A stretch of DNA of 6,484 bases, taken from an uncultured Clostridia bacterium. Lineage in GTDB: Bacteria > Bacillota > Clostridia > Oscillospirales > Ruminococcaceae. The position numbers were made by a program, and so were the translations under genes. Positions 1 to 6,209 of the stretch are shown piece after piece. The stretch lies in the NCBI GenBank assembly GCA_937894185.1, contig CALCSA010000293.1:1-6484 (forward strand). Reading direction: 5' to 3'. The number at the start of each line of letters is the position of its first letter. The first letter of the stretch is position 1. Below the pieces are notes generated by a model. The model did no database searches, was not told the DNA's origin, and saw only the letters and a program-made list of their open reading frames with translations.

Positions 1-1
1 A

Positions 2-512
2 CAGGATCAGGCCCTGCCCCCGGGAACCTGCGCTCTTTATTTGGGGGGAGGATACCCGGAACTGTATGCCGGGGCCCTGAGTCAAAACACCTCCATGGGG
101 CGGGAGGTGCTCCGGGCGGTGCGGGGGGGAATGCCCACCTTGGCGGAGTGCGGCGGCTTTCAGTACCTGCAGGAGTTTCTCACCGATGCACAGGGCAACC
201 GCCGCCCCATGGCGGGAGCCATTCCCGGGGAAAGCGCCCCGGCAGGCCAGCTGGTGCGGTTTGGATACGCCACCCTGACCGCCCGCAAGGACACCCTCCT
301 CTGTCAAAAGGGGGAGAGCATCGCCGCCCACGAATTCCACTACTGGGACAGCACCCAAAACGGGGACGCCTTTCTGGCTCACAAGCTGGCCCTGCGTGGT
401 GGCAGAAGGGAACCTGTTTGCCGGGTATCCCCATCTGTATTTTTACAGCAATCCCCGCTTTGCCCAAGGCTTTGTCCGGGCGGCGGCACAATATGGCCCA
501 TCAATACGCTAA
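2..512 (+). pseudogene. cbiA: cobyrinate a,c-diamide synthase, 3' end, frameshifted
   Basis: This is the C-terminal glutaminase part of CbiA/CobB, which amidates the a and c side chains of (cobalt-)cobyrinate using glutamine and ATP (known family role). The 5' part lies before the window. Frame 2 (from base 2) reads LYLGGGYPELYA, then AECGGF with the glutaminase cysteine at 149-151, then HEFHYWDS near 335-355, all typical of the family. After about base 386 that frame loses all similarity and runs on to 586. The proper C-terminus resumes in another frame: WPCVV from 387, then GNLFAGYPHLYFYSNPRFA, ending at TAA 510-512. From memory of the family, about five residues are missing between FLAHK and WPCVV, which suggests a deletion of about 14 or 17 bases rather than a one-base read error. 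The cysteine and the early motifs are intact, so the damage may be recent. I call it a pseudogene, but an assembly error cannot be excluded. Confidence 0.82.
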
Positions 513-534
513 GTTTGAAAATTAATTATAAATC

Positions 535-590
535 CGGTTCAAGCGGCGTAGCAATACCGCAACTCACACATTGTGTTTTTAAGTGAACCG
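535..590 (+). other. AT-rich foldable spacer between cbiA and cobQ
   Basis: The 98-bp gap between the cbiA stop and cobQ start is AT-rich compared with its flanks and can fold. A 7-bp outer stem pairs CGGTTCA (535-541) with TGAACCG (584-590). Inside are a short GCGG/CCGC stem (543-546 with 557-560) and ACAC/GTGT (566-569 with 573-576), the latter followed by five T. Together this would be a three-way junction of 56 nt. It does not match a tRNA, and I see no B12-box of a cobalamin riboswitch. It could be a processing or attenuation element, a small palindromic repeat, or chance. Confidence 0.3.
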
Positions 591-610
591 ATCATATCAG
601 GAGGAAGCAT

Positions 611-2109
611 ATGGCCGGCAACATCATGATACTGGGGACCGCCTCCGGCACCGGAAAAAGCCTGCTGGCGGCGGGACTCTGCCGAATTTTAAAGCAGGAC
701 GGCTACCGGGTGGCTCCCTTTAAAAGCCAGAACATGGCCCTCAACAGCTTTATCACCCCCGACGGGCTGGAAATGGGCCGGGCACAGGCTATGCAGGCTT
801 GGGCGGCGGGGATAGAGCCTTCGGTGCTGATGAACCCCATTCTCCTCAAGCCCCAAAGCGACACCGGCAGTCAGGTAATTGTCAATGGCCGGGTGTGGGG
901 CGTCATGAGCGCCCGGGAGTACTTTGCCTGCAAGCAGACTCTGGTCCCTCAGGTGCTGGAAGCCTACGCCACGCTGAAAAAGAACTGCGACGTCATTGTG
1001 TTGGAAGGGGCGGGGAGTCCTGCGGAAATCAACCTCAACCGTCAGGATATGGTGAACATGGGCCTTGCTGCCATGGTGGATGCTCCGGTTCTGCTGGCAG
1101 GGGATATTGACCGGGGCGGGGTGTTCGCCAGCCTTTACGGCACCCTGATGCTGCTGGAGCGGGAGCACCGCAATCGGGTCAAGGGGCTGATCATCAACAA
1201 ATTCCGGGGAGATGTGGAGATTCTGCGCCCCGGCCTTTCCCAGTTGGAGGAGCTGACGAGAGTCCCGGTGATGGGGGTGGTCCCTATGCTTGCCGTGGAC
1301 ATAGAGGAAGAGGACAGCCTTGGCCTGCGGGAACAGGGCAGCGCAGGCAGTGTGCTGGACCTTGCCGTCATCCGGCTGCCACGGATTTCCAACTTCACCG
1401 ATTTTCATCCTCTGGAGCAGGTGGAGGGGGTGGGGGTCCGGTATGTGGACAGCGCCCGCAAGCTGGGAAGCCCCGATTTAATCCTGCTTCCCGGCACCAA
1501 GAGCACCATGGCCGACCTTATCTGGCTACGGCAAAATGGGCTGGAAGCCGCCCTCAAAAAGGCTGCGGCGGCGGGAACTCCCCTGATGGGCATTGGCGGC
1601 GGCTACCAAATGTTGGGCCAAGGCCTTTCCGATCCGCAGGGCATAGAAGGCGGCGGCCAGATAGCGGGGATGGGTCTGTTGCCGGTGGAGGCTGTTTTCC
1701 ACGAGCAGAAGGCCCGCACCCGTGTGACAGGCAAGATACTAGAACCCCAAGGCTTCTTTGCCGGACTGAGGGGCACTGGAGTGGAAGGGTACGAAATTCA
1801 AACCGGAACCATCACCCCGGGAGAGGGAGCTGCATAGTCAGACTACTAGTAGAACTGGAGGATGGGGGCCGGGACGGCGCAGTCCTTGGCAACGTCATGG
1901 GAAACTGCCTCCACGGGCTCTTTGATCACGAGGAGTTTACCGGGGCTTTGCTGGGTATTTTGCTCCGACGCAAGGGGCTGGAGCCCTCGGCTTTGCGGGC
2001 GGTGGACTACCGGGCCTATCAGGAGGAGCAGTATGACCTGCTGGCGGCCGCTTTGAGGGAGAGCTTGGATATGGAGCGGATTTACCGCATCATCGAGGAG
2101 GGAGCCTAA
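611..2109 (+). pseudogene. cobQ: cobyric acid synthase, frameshifted and lacking catalytic Cys
   Basis: Cobyric acid synthase (CobQ/CbiP) makes four glutamine- and ATP-dependent amidations on adenosylcobyrinate a,c-diamide (known role). The start at 611 follows AGGAGG (599-604) by 6 nt. The synthetase domain looks intact: P-loop GTASGTGKS (residues 9-17), FKSQNMALNS (37-46), MNPILLKP and SDTGSQV (74-89), EGAGSPAEINL (132-142), GDIDRGG (164-170) and LLPGTKST (292-299). The glutaminase domain is damaged. The family motif GICGGYQMLG reads GIGGGYQMLG, so the nucleophile at residue 329 (GGC, 1595-1597) is Gly. The usual GYEIHMG reads GYEIQTG (393-399). A stop at 1835-1837 ends the frame at 408 aa, while the lost tail (LVELEDG, then GNVMGNCLHGLFDHEEF, with the expected histidine) continues in another frame to TAA 2107-2109. 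Joined, the product would be about 500 aa, normal for the family. Three independent faults make loss of function likely. Confidence 0.87.
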
Positions 2110-2735
2110 TGCCGGAGCATCTGTTGCCCGAAGAAATTGAAGCCCGAAGCTTTGCCATTCTTTCCGCCGAACTGGGGGAAACATCCCTGCCGGAAGAGGA
2201 GCTTACGGTATTAAAGCGGGTGATTCACACCACCGCCGACTTTGAATATAAGCACAACCTGTACTTTTCTCCGGGAGGGGTGCAGGCGGGGCTGGACGCC
2301 CTCAAGGGGGGAGCGGCCATCGTCACCGACACCAACATGGCCAAGGCGGGGGTCAGCAAGCCGGGGCTGGCAAGGTTAGGGGGGCAGGTCCACTGCTTTA
2401 TGGCCGACGAGGACATCGCCCAAGCCGCCAGAGAGCAGCAAACCACCCGGGCGGCGGTTTCTATGGAAAAGGCCGCCCACCTGACCGGGGAACTGATTGT
2501 GGCCGTGGGCAACGCCCCCACCGCTCTCATTGCCCTTGACCGGTTGATGAAGGAGGGGAAAATCAAGCCGGCCCTCATTATTGCGGCGCCGGTGGGGTTT
2601 GTCAACGTGGTGGAAAGCAAGGAGCTGATTCTGGGCTGCGGCATTCCCCATATTGTGGCTAAAGGGCGCAAGGGAGGCAGCAACGTAGCCGCCGCCATCT
2701 GCAACGCCCTCATCTACCAAGCCGGAGGCCGCTGA
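2109..2735 (+). CDS. cbiC: cobalt-precorrin-8 / precorrin-8X methylmutase
   Basis: CbiC/CobH moves the methyl group from C-11 to C-12 of (cobalt-)precorrin-8 to give (cobalt-)cobyrinate, the substrate of CbiA (known role; cytosolic). At 208 aa it has the usual family length, and its motifs are in order: PEEIEARSF (8-15), RVIHTTADF (37-45) with the catalytic His at 40, IVTDTNMA (71-78), TRAAVSMEKA (113-122), VGNAPTAL (133-140), PVGFVNVVESKE (161-172) and GRKGGSNVAAA (186-196). The ATG overlaps the former cobQ stop as TAATG, and GAGGAGGGA just upstream (2095-2103) is a strong ribosome binding site. Coupling to cobQ is now lost because translation of cobQ ends about 270 bases earlier, but the site should allow independent initiation. 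There is no sign of damage, in contrast to the two amidases before it. Confidence 0.95.
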   Translation: MPEHLLPEEIEARSFAILSAELGETSLPEEELTVLKRVIHTTADFEYKHNLYFSPGGVQAGLDALKGGAAIVTDTNMAKAGVSKPGLARLGGQVHCFMADEDIAQAAREQQTTRAAVSMEKAAHLTGELIVAVGNAPTALIALDRLMKEGKIKPALIIAAPVGFVNVVESKELILGCGIPHIVAKGRKGGSNVAAAICNALIYQAGGR

Positions 2736-2752
2736 TTTAACCCAAGACTGCT

Positions 2753-2786
2753 GCCGGGAATCGGAAGGAAGCTTCCGATTCCCGGC
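2753..2786 (+). terminator. perfect hairpin after cbiC, probable terminator
   Basis: Fifteen-base arms GCCGGGAATCGGAAG (2753-2767) and CTTCCGATTCCCGGC (2772-2786) pair perfectly around a GAAG loop, 17 bases after the cbiC stop. The hairpin sits where the cobalamin transcript should end before the next promoter. It lacks a good U-tract (TTGCCATTA follows), so it may act as a Rho-dependent or 3'-protecting stem rather than a classical intrinsic terminator. Confidence 0.6.
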
Positions 2787-2870
2787 TTGCCATTATGCCG
2801 ACAGATTTTCCACTCCCCATTTTTACCCAAAAAACGTTCCCGGCTTTATTTGTGAAACAATTAATTTGCC

Positions 2871-2900
2871 TTGACAACTTTCGCCAAGGGGCGCTATACT
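2871..2900 (+). promoter_or_regulatory. near-consensus housekeeping promoter of the ior operon
   Basis: TTGACA (2871-2876) is a perfect -35 box and TATACT (2895-2900) differs by one base from the -10 consensus, with an 18-bp spacer. An AT-rich stretch lies immediately upstream (about 2812-2868). Transcription would start near 2906-2908, giving a leader of about 150 nt before iorA. Such a strong core promoter suggests that control is by repression, which fits the palindrome just downstream. Confidence 0.8.
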
Positions 2901-2908
2901 AAATTAAG

Positions 2909-2925
2909 ATTGTACACTGTACAAT
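2909..2925 (+). promoter_or_regulatory. 17-bp perfect palindrome, probable GntR-type operator
   Basis: ATTGTACACTGTACAAT is a perfect 8-1-8 palindrome starting about 1-3 bases past the predicted transcription start. Its T-GT...AC-A symmetry is the general form seen in operators of FadR/GntR-family dimers (family knowledge). A GntR/FCD regulator is encoded as the last gene of this same unit (5473-6123), so autorepression at this site is the simplest reading. I saw no second copy of the palindrome in the window. Confidence 0.65.
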
Positions 2926-2926
2926 A

Positions 2927-2947
2927 TGCATCGTGCATTATGCATTT
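2927..2947 (+). repeat. three tandem 7-bp TGCATNN repeats
   Basis: TGCATCG, TGCATTA and TGCATTT lie head to tail directly after the palindrome, in the early transcribed leader. Because ATGCAT (2926-2931 and 2940-2945) is itself a palindrome, the block is also an inverted repeat with an 8-bp spacer. It may be a second protein-binding site or a simple repeat of the kind found in AT-rich intergenic DNA. No function can be assigned. Confidence 0.5.
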
Positions 2948-2967
2948 CCCTAACAGGGTAGTACCAT

Positions 2968-3060
2968 ATGATCCAGAATAAGGACCGGACAGCAGGCTGC
3001 CTTCCCCGCGGAGAAGGAGCCGGTGCAAAAGCTTCCGCGGAGAAAAGAGACACTCTATGA
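2968..3060 (+). CDS. possible 30-aa leader ORF overlapping the iorA start
   Basis: An ATG at 2968, 9 nt after a possible AGGG ribosome binding site (2955-2958), opens a 30-codon frame that ends at TGA 3058-3060. The TGA overlaps the iorA ATG by four bases (ATGA), the arrangement usual for translational coupling. The peptide starts MIQNKDRTAG and is rich in Ala, Gly and charged residues, with no Trp, Tyr or Phe, so it is not a classical attenuation peptide for aromatic amino acids. iorA has only a weak, distant ribosome binding site, which agrees with coupling. It is short enough to be chance, and I recognise no homologue. Confidence 0.35.
   Translation: MIQNKDRTAGCLPRGEGAGAKASAEKRDTL
3006..3040 (+). 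other. leader hairpin in front of iorA
   Basis: CCGCGGA (3006-3012) can pair with TCCGCGG (3034-3040), a 7-bp GC-rich stem around a 21-nt loop. The 3' arm takes up the two G of the only GGAG upstream of iorA (3039-3042), so folding could reduce initiation at iorA. Ribosomes translating the leader ORF would open the stem. Confidence 0.35.
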
Positions 3061-4847
3061 AGCAATTGATGACAGGCAACGAGGCGATTGCCAGAGGTGC
3101 ATGGGAAGCAGGAGCCGCATTTGCCTCCGCCTATCCCGGTACCCCCAGTACAGAAATTCTGGAGAACATCACCGGCTATCAGGAGATTCAGTCGGAATGG
3201 GCCCCCAACGAAAAGGTGGCAATGGAAGCCGCCATCGGCGCGTCCATTGCCGGGGTGCGCTCTCTTTCCGCCATGAAGCATGTGGGCGTCAATGTGGCGG
3301 CCGACCCTCTCTTTACCTTTGCCTATACCGGGGTGGGTGGCGGCATGGTTCTGGTCAGCGCCGACGAGCCGGGGCAGCACTCCTCCCAAAACGAGCAGGA
3401 CAACCGCAACTACGCCCCCTTTGCCAAGGTGGCTCTGCTGGAACCCTCCAACAGTCAGGAATGCAAGGAGATGACAAAGGCTGCCTTTGCCATCAGCGAG
3501 CAGTACGATGTTCCCGTGCTTCTGCGCACCACCACCCGGGTCTGCCATTCCAAGAGTATGGTAGAGTGTGGCCGGCGGGAAGAATTCCAGCCCATTGCCT
3601 ACCAGAAAAACACCCGGAAGAACCTGACGGTTCCGGCTCATTCCCGCATCCTCCGTGCCAAGGTGCAAGAGCGGATGCAGGCCCTTCAGGAGTATTCCGA
3701 AACCTGCCCCTTCAACTACATTGTAGAGGGCGGCAAAATCGGCGTAGTCACCTCCGGCATGTCCTACCACTACGCCCGGGAAGTCTTTGGAGACAAAGCT
3801 ACATACTTAAAGCTTGGATTCACCAACCCCCTGCCCGACAACCTCCTCCAACAGTTTGCCCGGCAGGTGGATGTCATCTACGTCATCGAGGAAAACGACC
3901 CCTATCTGGAACACTGGGTCAAGTCTCTGGGCTTTGCCTGCAAGGGCAAGGATGTGTTTCCCGCTTGGGGCGAGATGACTCCCGATGTGCTCCGCCACGC
4001 TTTGGGTGAGGGCGAGCTGCCGGTGAAGGAATACGATAAAGATAAAATTGTGGCCCGGCCTCCCACCCTCTGTGCCGGATGCCCCCACCGGGGATTCTTC
4101 TACGAGCTGGGCAAAAAGAAAAACGTAGTGGTTTCCGGCGATATCGGATGCTATACTCTGGGCTTTTCCGCCCCCTACAACGCTATGGATACCACCATCT
4201 GCATGGGCGGTTCCTTCAGCGTGGGCCACGGCATGCAAAAAGCCTTTGATCTGACCGGACAGAACAAGCGTGTGGTGGGGGTCATGGGTGACTCCACCTT
4301 TTTCCACACCGGAATCAACTCCCTCATCGAGGTGCTGTACAACAACAGCAAAACCATCTGCGTTATTTTGGATAACCGGATTACCGGCATGACCGGGCAT
4401 CAGGAAAATCCCGGCTCCGGCAAGCTGGCCGGCGGCGAGCCCGCCCACGAAATGGACATCGCCACCGTGGTCAAGGCTCTGGGAGCCAAACACGTGGTGG
4501 AAGTCAATCCCAACGATTTAAAGGCCATGAGCAAGGCGCTGAATGATGCCTTGGCTCTGGACGAGGCCTCCGTCATCATCACCAAATGGCCCTGCGTCCT
4601 CAAGAAGATGGATCTGGCCGAGCGCTCTGCTTGGGGCAACCCCTTTACCACCAAGTATGCGGTCAACGAGGATGCCTGCATTGGCTGCAAGGCCTGCATC
4701 CGCAGCGGATGCCCCGCCATCTCCATGAAGGAGAACAAGAAATCGAGTATCGATGCCTCTCAGTGTGTGGGCTGCGGCGTCTGCGCCCAAATCTGCCCCA
4801 AACAGGCCATTGAACCGGCCCCCAAGAAGGAGGTAGCAAAGAGATGA
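3057..4847 (+). CDS. iorA: indolepyruvate ferredoxin oxidoreductase, alpha subunit
   Basis: IorA, with IorB, converts indolepyruvate and other aryl-pyruvates plus CoA to aryl-acetyl-CoA and CO2, reducing ferredoxin (known, EC 1.2.7.8; cytosolic, oxygen-sensitive). At 596 aa it has family length and the typical start MKQLMTGNEAIARGA; the frame upstream is closed at 2979 with no ATG, GTG or TTG start between, so ATG 3057 is chosen. The N-terminal pyrimidine domain has SAYPGTPSTEI (24-34). The thiamine-diphosphate domain contains CAGCPHRGF (339-347), GDIGCYTLG (361-369) and the GDS...LDN cofactor/Mg motif (411-440). The C-terminus carries two [4Fe-4S] ferredoxin motifs: Cys 541, 544, 547, 552 (the wider first cluster usual in IorA) and Cys 570, 573, 576, 580. 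All key residues are present. It overlaps iorB by four bases (ATGA). The ribosome binding site is weak (GGAG, 14 nt away). Confidence 0.97.
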   Translation: MKQLMTGNEAIARGAWEAGAAFASAYPGTPSTEILENITGYQEIQSEWAPNEKVAMEAAIGASIAGVRSLSAMKHVGVNVAADPLFTFAYTGVGGGMVLVSADEPGQHSSQNEQDNRNYAPFAKVALLEPSNSQECKEMTKAAFAISEQYDVPVLLRTTTRVCHSKSMVECGRREEFQPIAYQKNTRKNLTVPAHSRILRAKVQERMQALQEYSETCPFNYIVEGGKIGVVTSGMSYHYAREVFGDKATYLKLGFTNPLPDNLLQQFARQVDVIYVIEENDPYLEHWVKSLGFACKGKDVFPAWGEMTPDVLRHALGEGELPVKEYDKDKIVARPPTLCAGCPHRGFFYELGKKKNVVVSGDIGCYTLGFSAPYNAMDTTICMGGSFSVGHGMQKAFDLTGQNKRVVGVMGDSTFFHTGINSLIEVLYNNSKTICVILDNRITGMTGHQENPGSGKLAGGEPAHEMDIATVVKALGAKHVVEVNPNDLKAMSKALNDALALDEASVIITKWPCVLKKMDLAERSAWGNPFTTKYAVNEDACIGCKACIRSGCPAISMKENKKSSIDASQCVGCGVCAQICPKQAIEPAPKKEVAKR

Positions 4848-5419
4848 CAAAGAGCATTCTTTTGGTTGGCGTAGGCGGGCAGGGCACCATTTTGGCCAGT
4901 AAACTGCTGACCATCGGACTGATGCAGTCCGGCTACGACGTCAAGATGAGCGAGATTCACGGCATGTCCCAGCGGGGGGGCTCGGTTTCCTCTCAGGTGC
5001 GCTATGGCAAGCAGGTGGAATCCCCCGTCATCGAAAAAGGCGGAGCCAACATTCTGGTGGCCTTTGAAAAGATGGAGGCCCTGCGCTGGCTGGAGTACCT
5101 GAGCCCCAATGGCAAAGTGGTGGTCAACGATTACGCCATCAGCCCCATGCCGGTGGTCAGCGGCGTCACCCCCTACCCCGGCGGCATTGTGGAAGAACTG
5201 AAAGCCCGTGCCGAAACCGTCTCGATGGACGCCTTCGGCGAGGCTGTCAAGCTGGGCAACCCAAAGGTTCTCAACATCCTTCTGCTGGGAGCCACCGTGG
5301 CCATGATGGGCCTGACCGATATCAACTGGAACAAGATTATTGCGGATAACGTAAAACCTGCCTTTGTGGAGCTGAACCAAAAGGCTCTGGCCACCGGAAT
5401 GCAGCTGGTTCAGGGTTAA
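4844..5419 (+). CDS. iorB: indolepyruvate ferredoxin oxidoreductase, beta subunit
   Basis: IorB is the small gamma-domain subunit that pairs with IorA (known family role in 2-oxoacid:acceptor oxidoreductases). At 191 aa it has normal length. It shows the glycine-rich GVGGQGT (9-15) and SEIHGMSQRGGSVSSQVR (36-53), the diagnostic motifs of this subunit, with LLLGA near 147-151. The start overlaps the iorA stop as ATGA, and a perfect AAGGAGGT ribosome binding site (4827-4834) lies within the end of iorA, so the two subunits should be made in balance. No paaK-type aryl-acetyl-CoA ligase, a frequent partner in other genomes, is next to it in this window. Confidence 0.96.
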   Translation: MTKSILLVGVGGQGTILASKLLTIGLMQSGYDVKMSEIHGMSQRGGSVSSQVRYGKQVESPVIEKGGANILVAFEKMEALRWLEYLSPNGKVVVNDYAISPMPVVSGVTPYPGGIVEELKARAETVSMDAFGEAVKLGNPKVLNILLLGATVAMMGLTDINWNKIIADNVKPAFVELNQKALATGMQLVQG

Positions 5420-5472
5420 AAAAGGGCAAGGGGGCATCCTCTGTTCAGGCAGGATGATAGCAAAGGGCGGTG

Positions 5473-6123
5473 ATGACCTTGTCGGGCTGGCAGAAAACCA
5501 CGGTGAAGGAGCAGGTATACAACCTCCTCAAGCAGAACATCCTCACTCAGAAGTATGAGATGGGGGAGCGGCTGAACATCGGCAACCTAAGCCGGCAGCT
5601 GGGGGTGAGCAATTCCCCCATCCGGGAGGCCATCAACATGCTGGTGACCGAAGGACTGGTGACGGTGAGCCCCAATTCCACTGTATCGGTGGTGAGCCTG
5701 ACCATGCGGGATAGGTACGAGCTTTCCCAGATGATCTGCTTTCTGCAGGTGGGGGCTTACGAGTACTGCGTCCGGCGGGAGACAGCCCAAAAGCTTCTGA
5801 ACCCTATGAAGAAGGTTCTGGATCGCCAGCACGACCTGATGGCCAAGGGGGAGTTGTACGAGTTTGTTCAGACGGCCAACCGCTTTGACCGCTGCATCAT
5901 CCTAGGCACAGGCAACTCCCGCTTGCTGAGCAACTTCGACCATGTCTTTGCCCTGTTCACCCTTGCCGCCCTTTATGATTACCAACACCGGGACACCGAC
6001 TGGAAAATGAACACCGCCGAGCACGAGCAGATTTACGAGGCCATTCTCCGGCGGCGTCACCGTCAGGTCGTGGAACTAATCGGCCACCACTACAGCAAGC
6101 CCGAATGGGCTGATAAATGGTAG
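5473..6123 (+). CDS. GntR-family transcriptional regulator (FCD domain)
   Basis: The product is a 216-aa DNA-binding regulator; numbering here counts from the GTG at 5470, so the chosen ATG is residue 2. The winged helix spans about 10-78, with the family signature GERLNIGNLSRQLGVSNSPIREA at 32-54, split as GERLN then LSRQLGVSNSPIREA, and the wing LVTEGLVTV. An all-helical FCD effector domain follows (about 85-207). The usual metal-site motif DxxFHxxI reads ANRFDRCI (136-143), so two ligands appear lost, while His 185 (AEHEQI) and His 206/207 remain. The gene starts 53 nt after iorB on the same strand with only a weak ribosome binding site (GGGCGG), and no promoter is evident between them. 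It is therefore probably the last gene of the ior operon and its local regulator, likely binding the palindrome at 2909-2925 (inference). Its ligand may be an aryl-pyruvate or aryl-acetate, but nothing in the sequence proves this. Confidence 0.9.
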   Translation: MTLSGWQKTTVKEQVYNLLKQNILTQKYEMGERLNIGNLSRQLGVSNSPIREAINMLVTEGLVTVSPNSTVSVVSLTMRDRYELSQMICFLQVGAYEYCVRRETAQKLLNPMKKVLDRQHDLMAKGELYEFVQTANRFDRCIILGTGNSRLLSNFDHVFALFTLAALYDYQHRDTDWKMNTAEHEQIYEAILRRRHRQVVELIGHHYSKPEWADKW

Positions 6124-6152
6124 CGGCTTACATGCTTACAGTCAGTTACGGC

Positions 6153-6206
6153 TCCGCCCCCAAGGGATGTTCTCTGTCTCTTGGGGGCGGATGTCTTTTG
6201 GGCTTT
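6153..6206 (+). terminator. intrinsic terminator of the ior-gntR operon
   Basis: A perfect 12-bp GC-rich stem pairs TCCGCCCCCAAG (6153-6164) with CTTGGGGGCGGA (6180-6191) around a 15-nt loop. It is followed by the U-rich TGTCTTTTGGGCTTTT. It lies 30 bases after the regulator's stop and marks the end of the transcription unit. Confidence 0.88.
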
Positions 6207-6209
6207 TCG

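Noticed and set aside
689..1408. 239-codon minus-strand frame opposite cobQ
   Set aside because: Antisense shadow of well-conserved CobQ sequence; composition is typical of reverse-frame translation.
1830..1860. Programmed frameshift site in cobQ
   Set aside because: No X-XXY-YYZ slippery heptamer and no stimulating stem at the right spacing. The lost catalytic Cys also favours plain decay.
2848..2866. TTTGTGAAACAATTAA just before the -35 box, like a Rex or FNR/CRP site
   Set aside because: Only TTGT/ACAA pairs, with a 3-bp gap. It does not fit the long symmetric consensus of those regulators.
2904..3770. 288-codon open frame on the minus strand across the ior promoter and the start of iorA
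   Set aside because: It runs opposite a clearly coding gene in GC-rich DNA and has no recognisable motif. Its 3' end crosses the promoter and palindrome. It is a shadow frame.
5435..5456. CATCCT/AGGATG inverted repeat between iorB and the regulator gene
   Set aside because: Only 6 bp around a 10-nt loop and no U-run. Too weak to call a terminator or attenuator.
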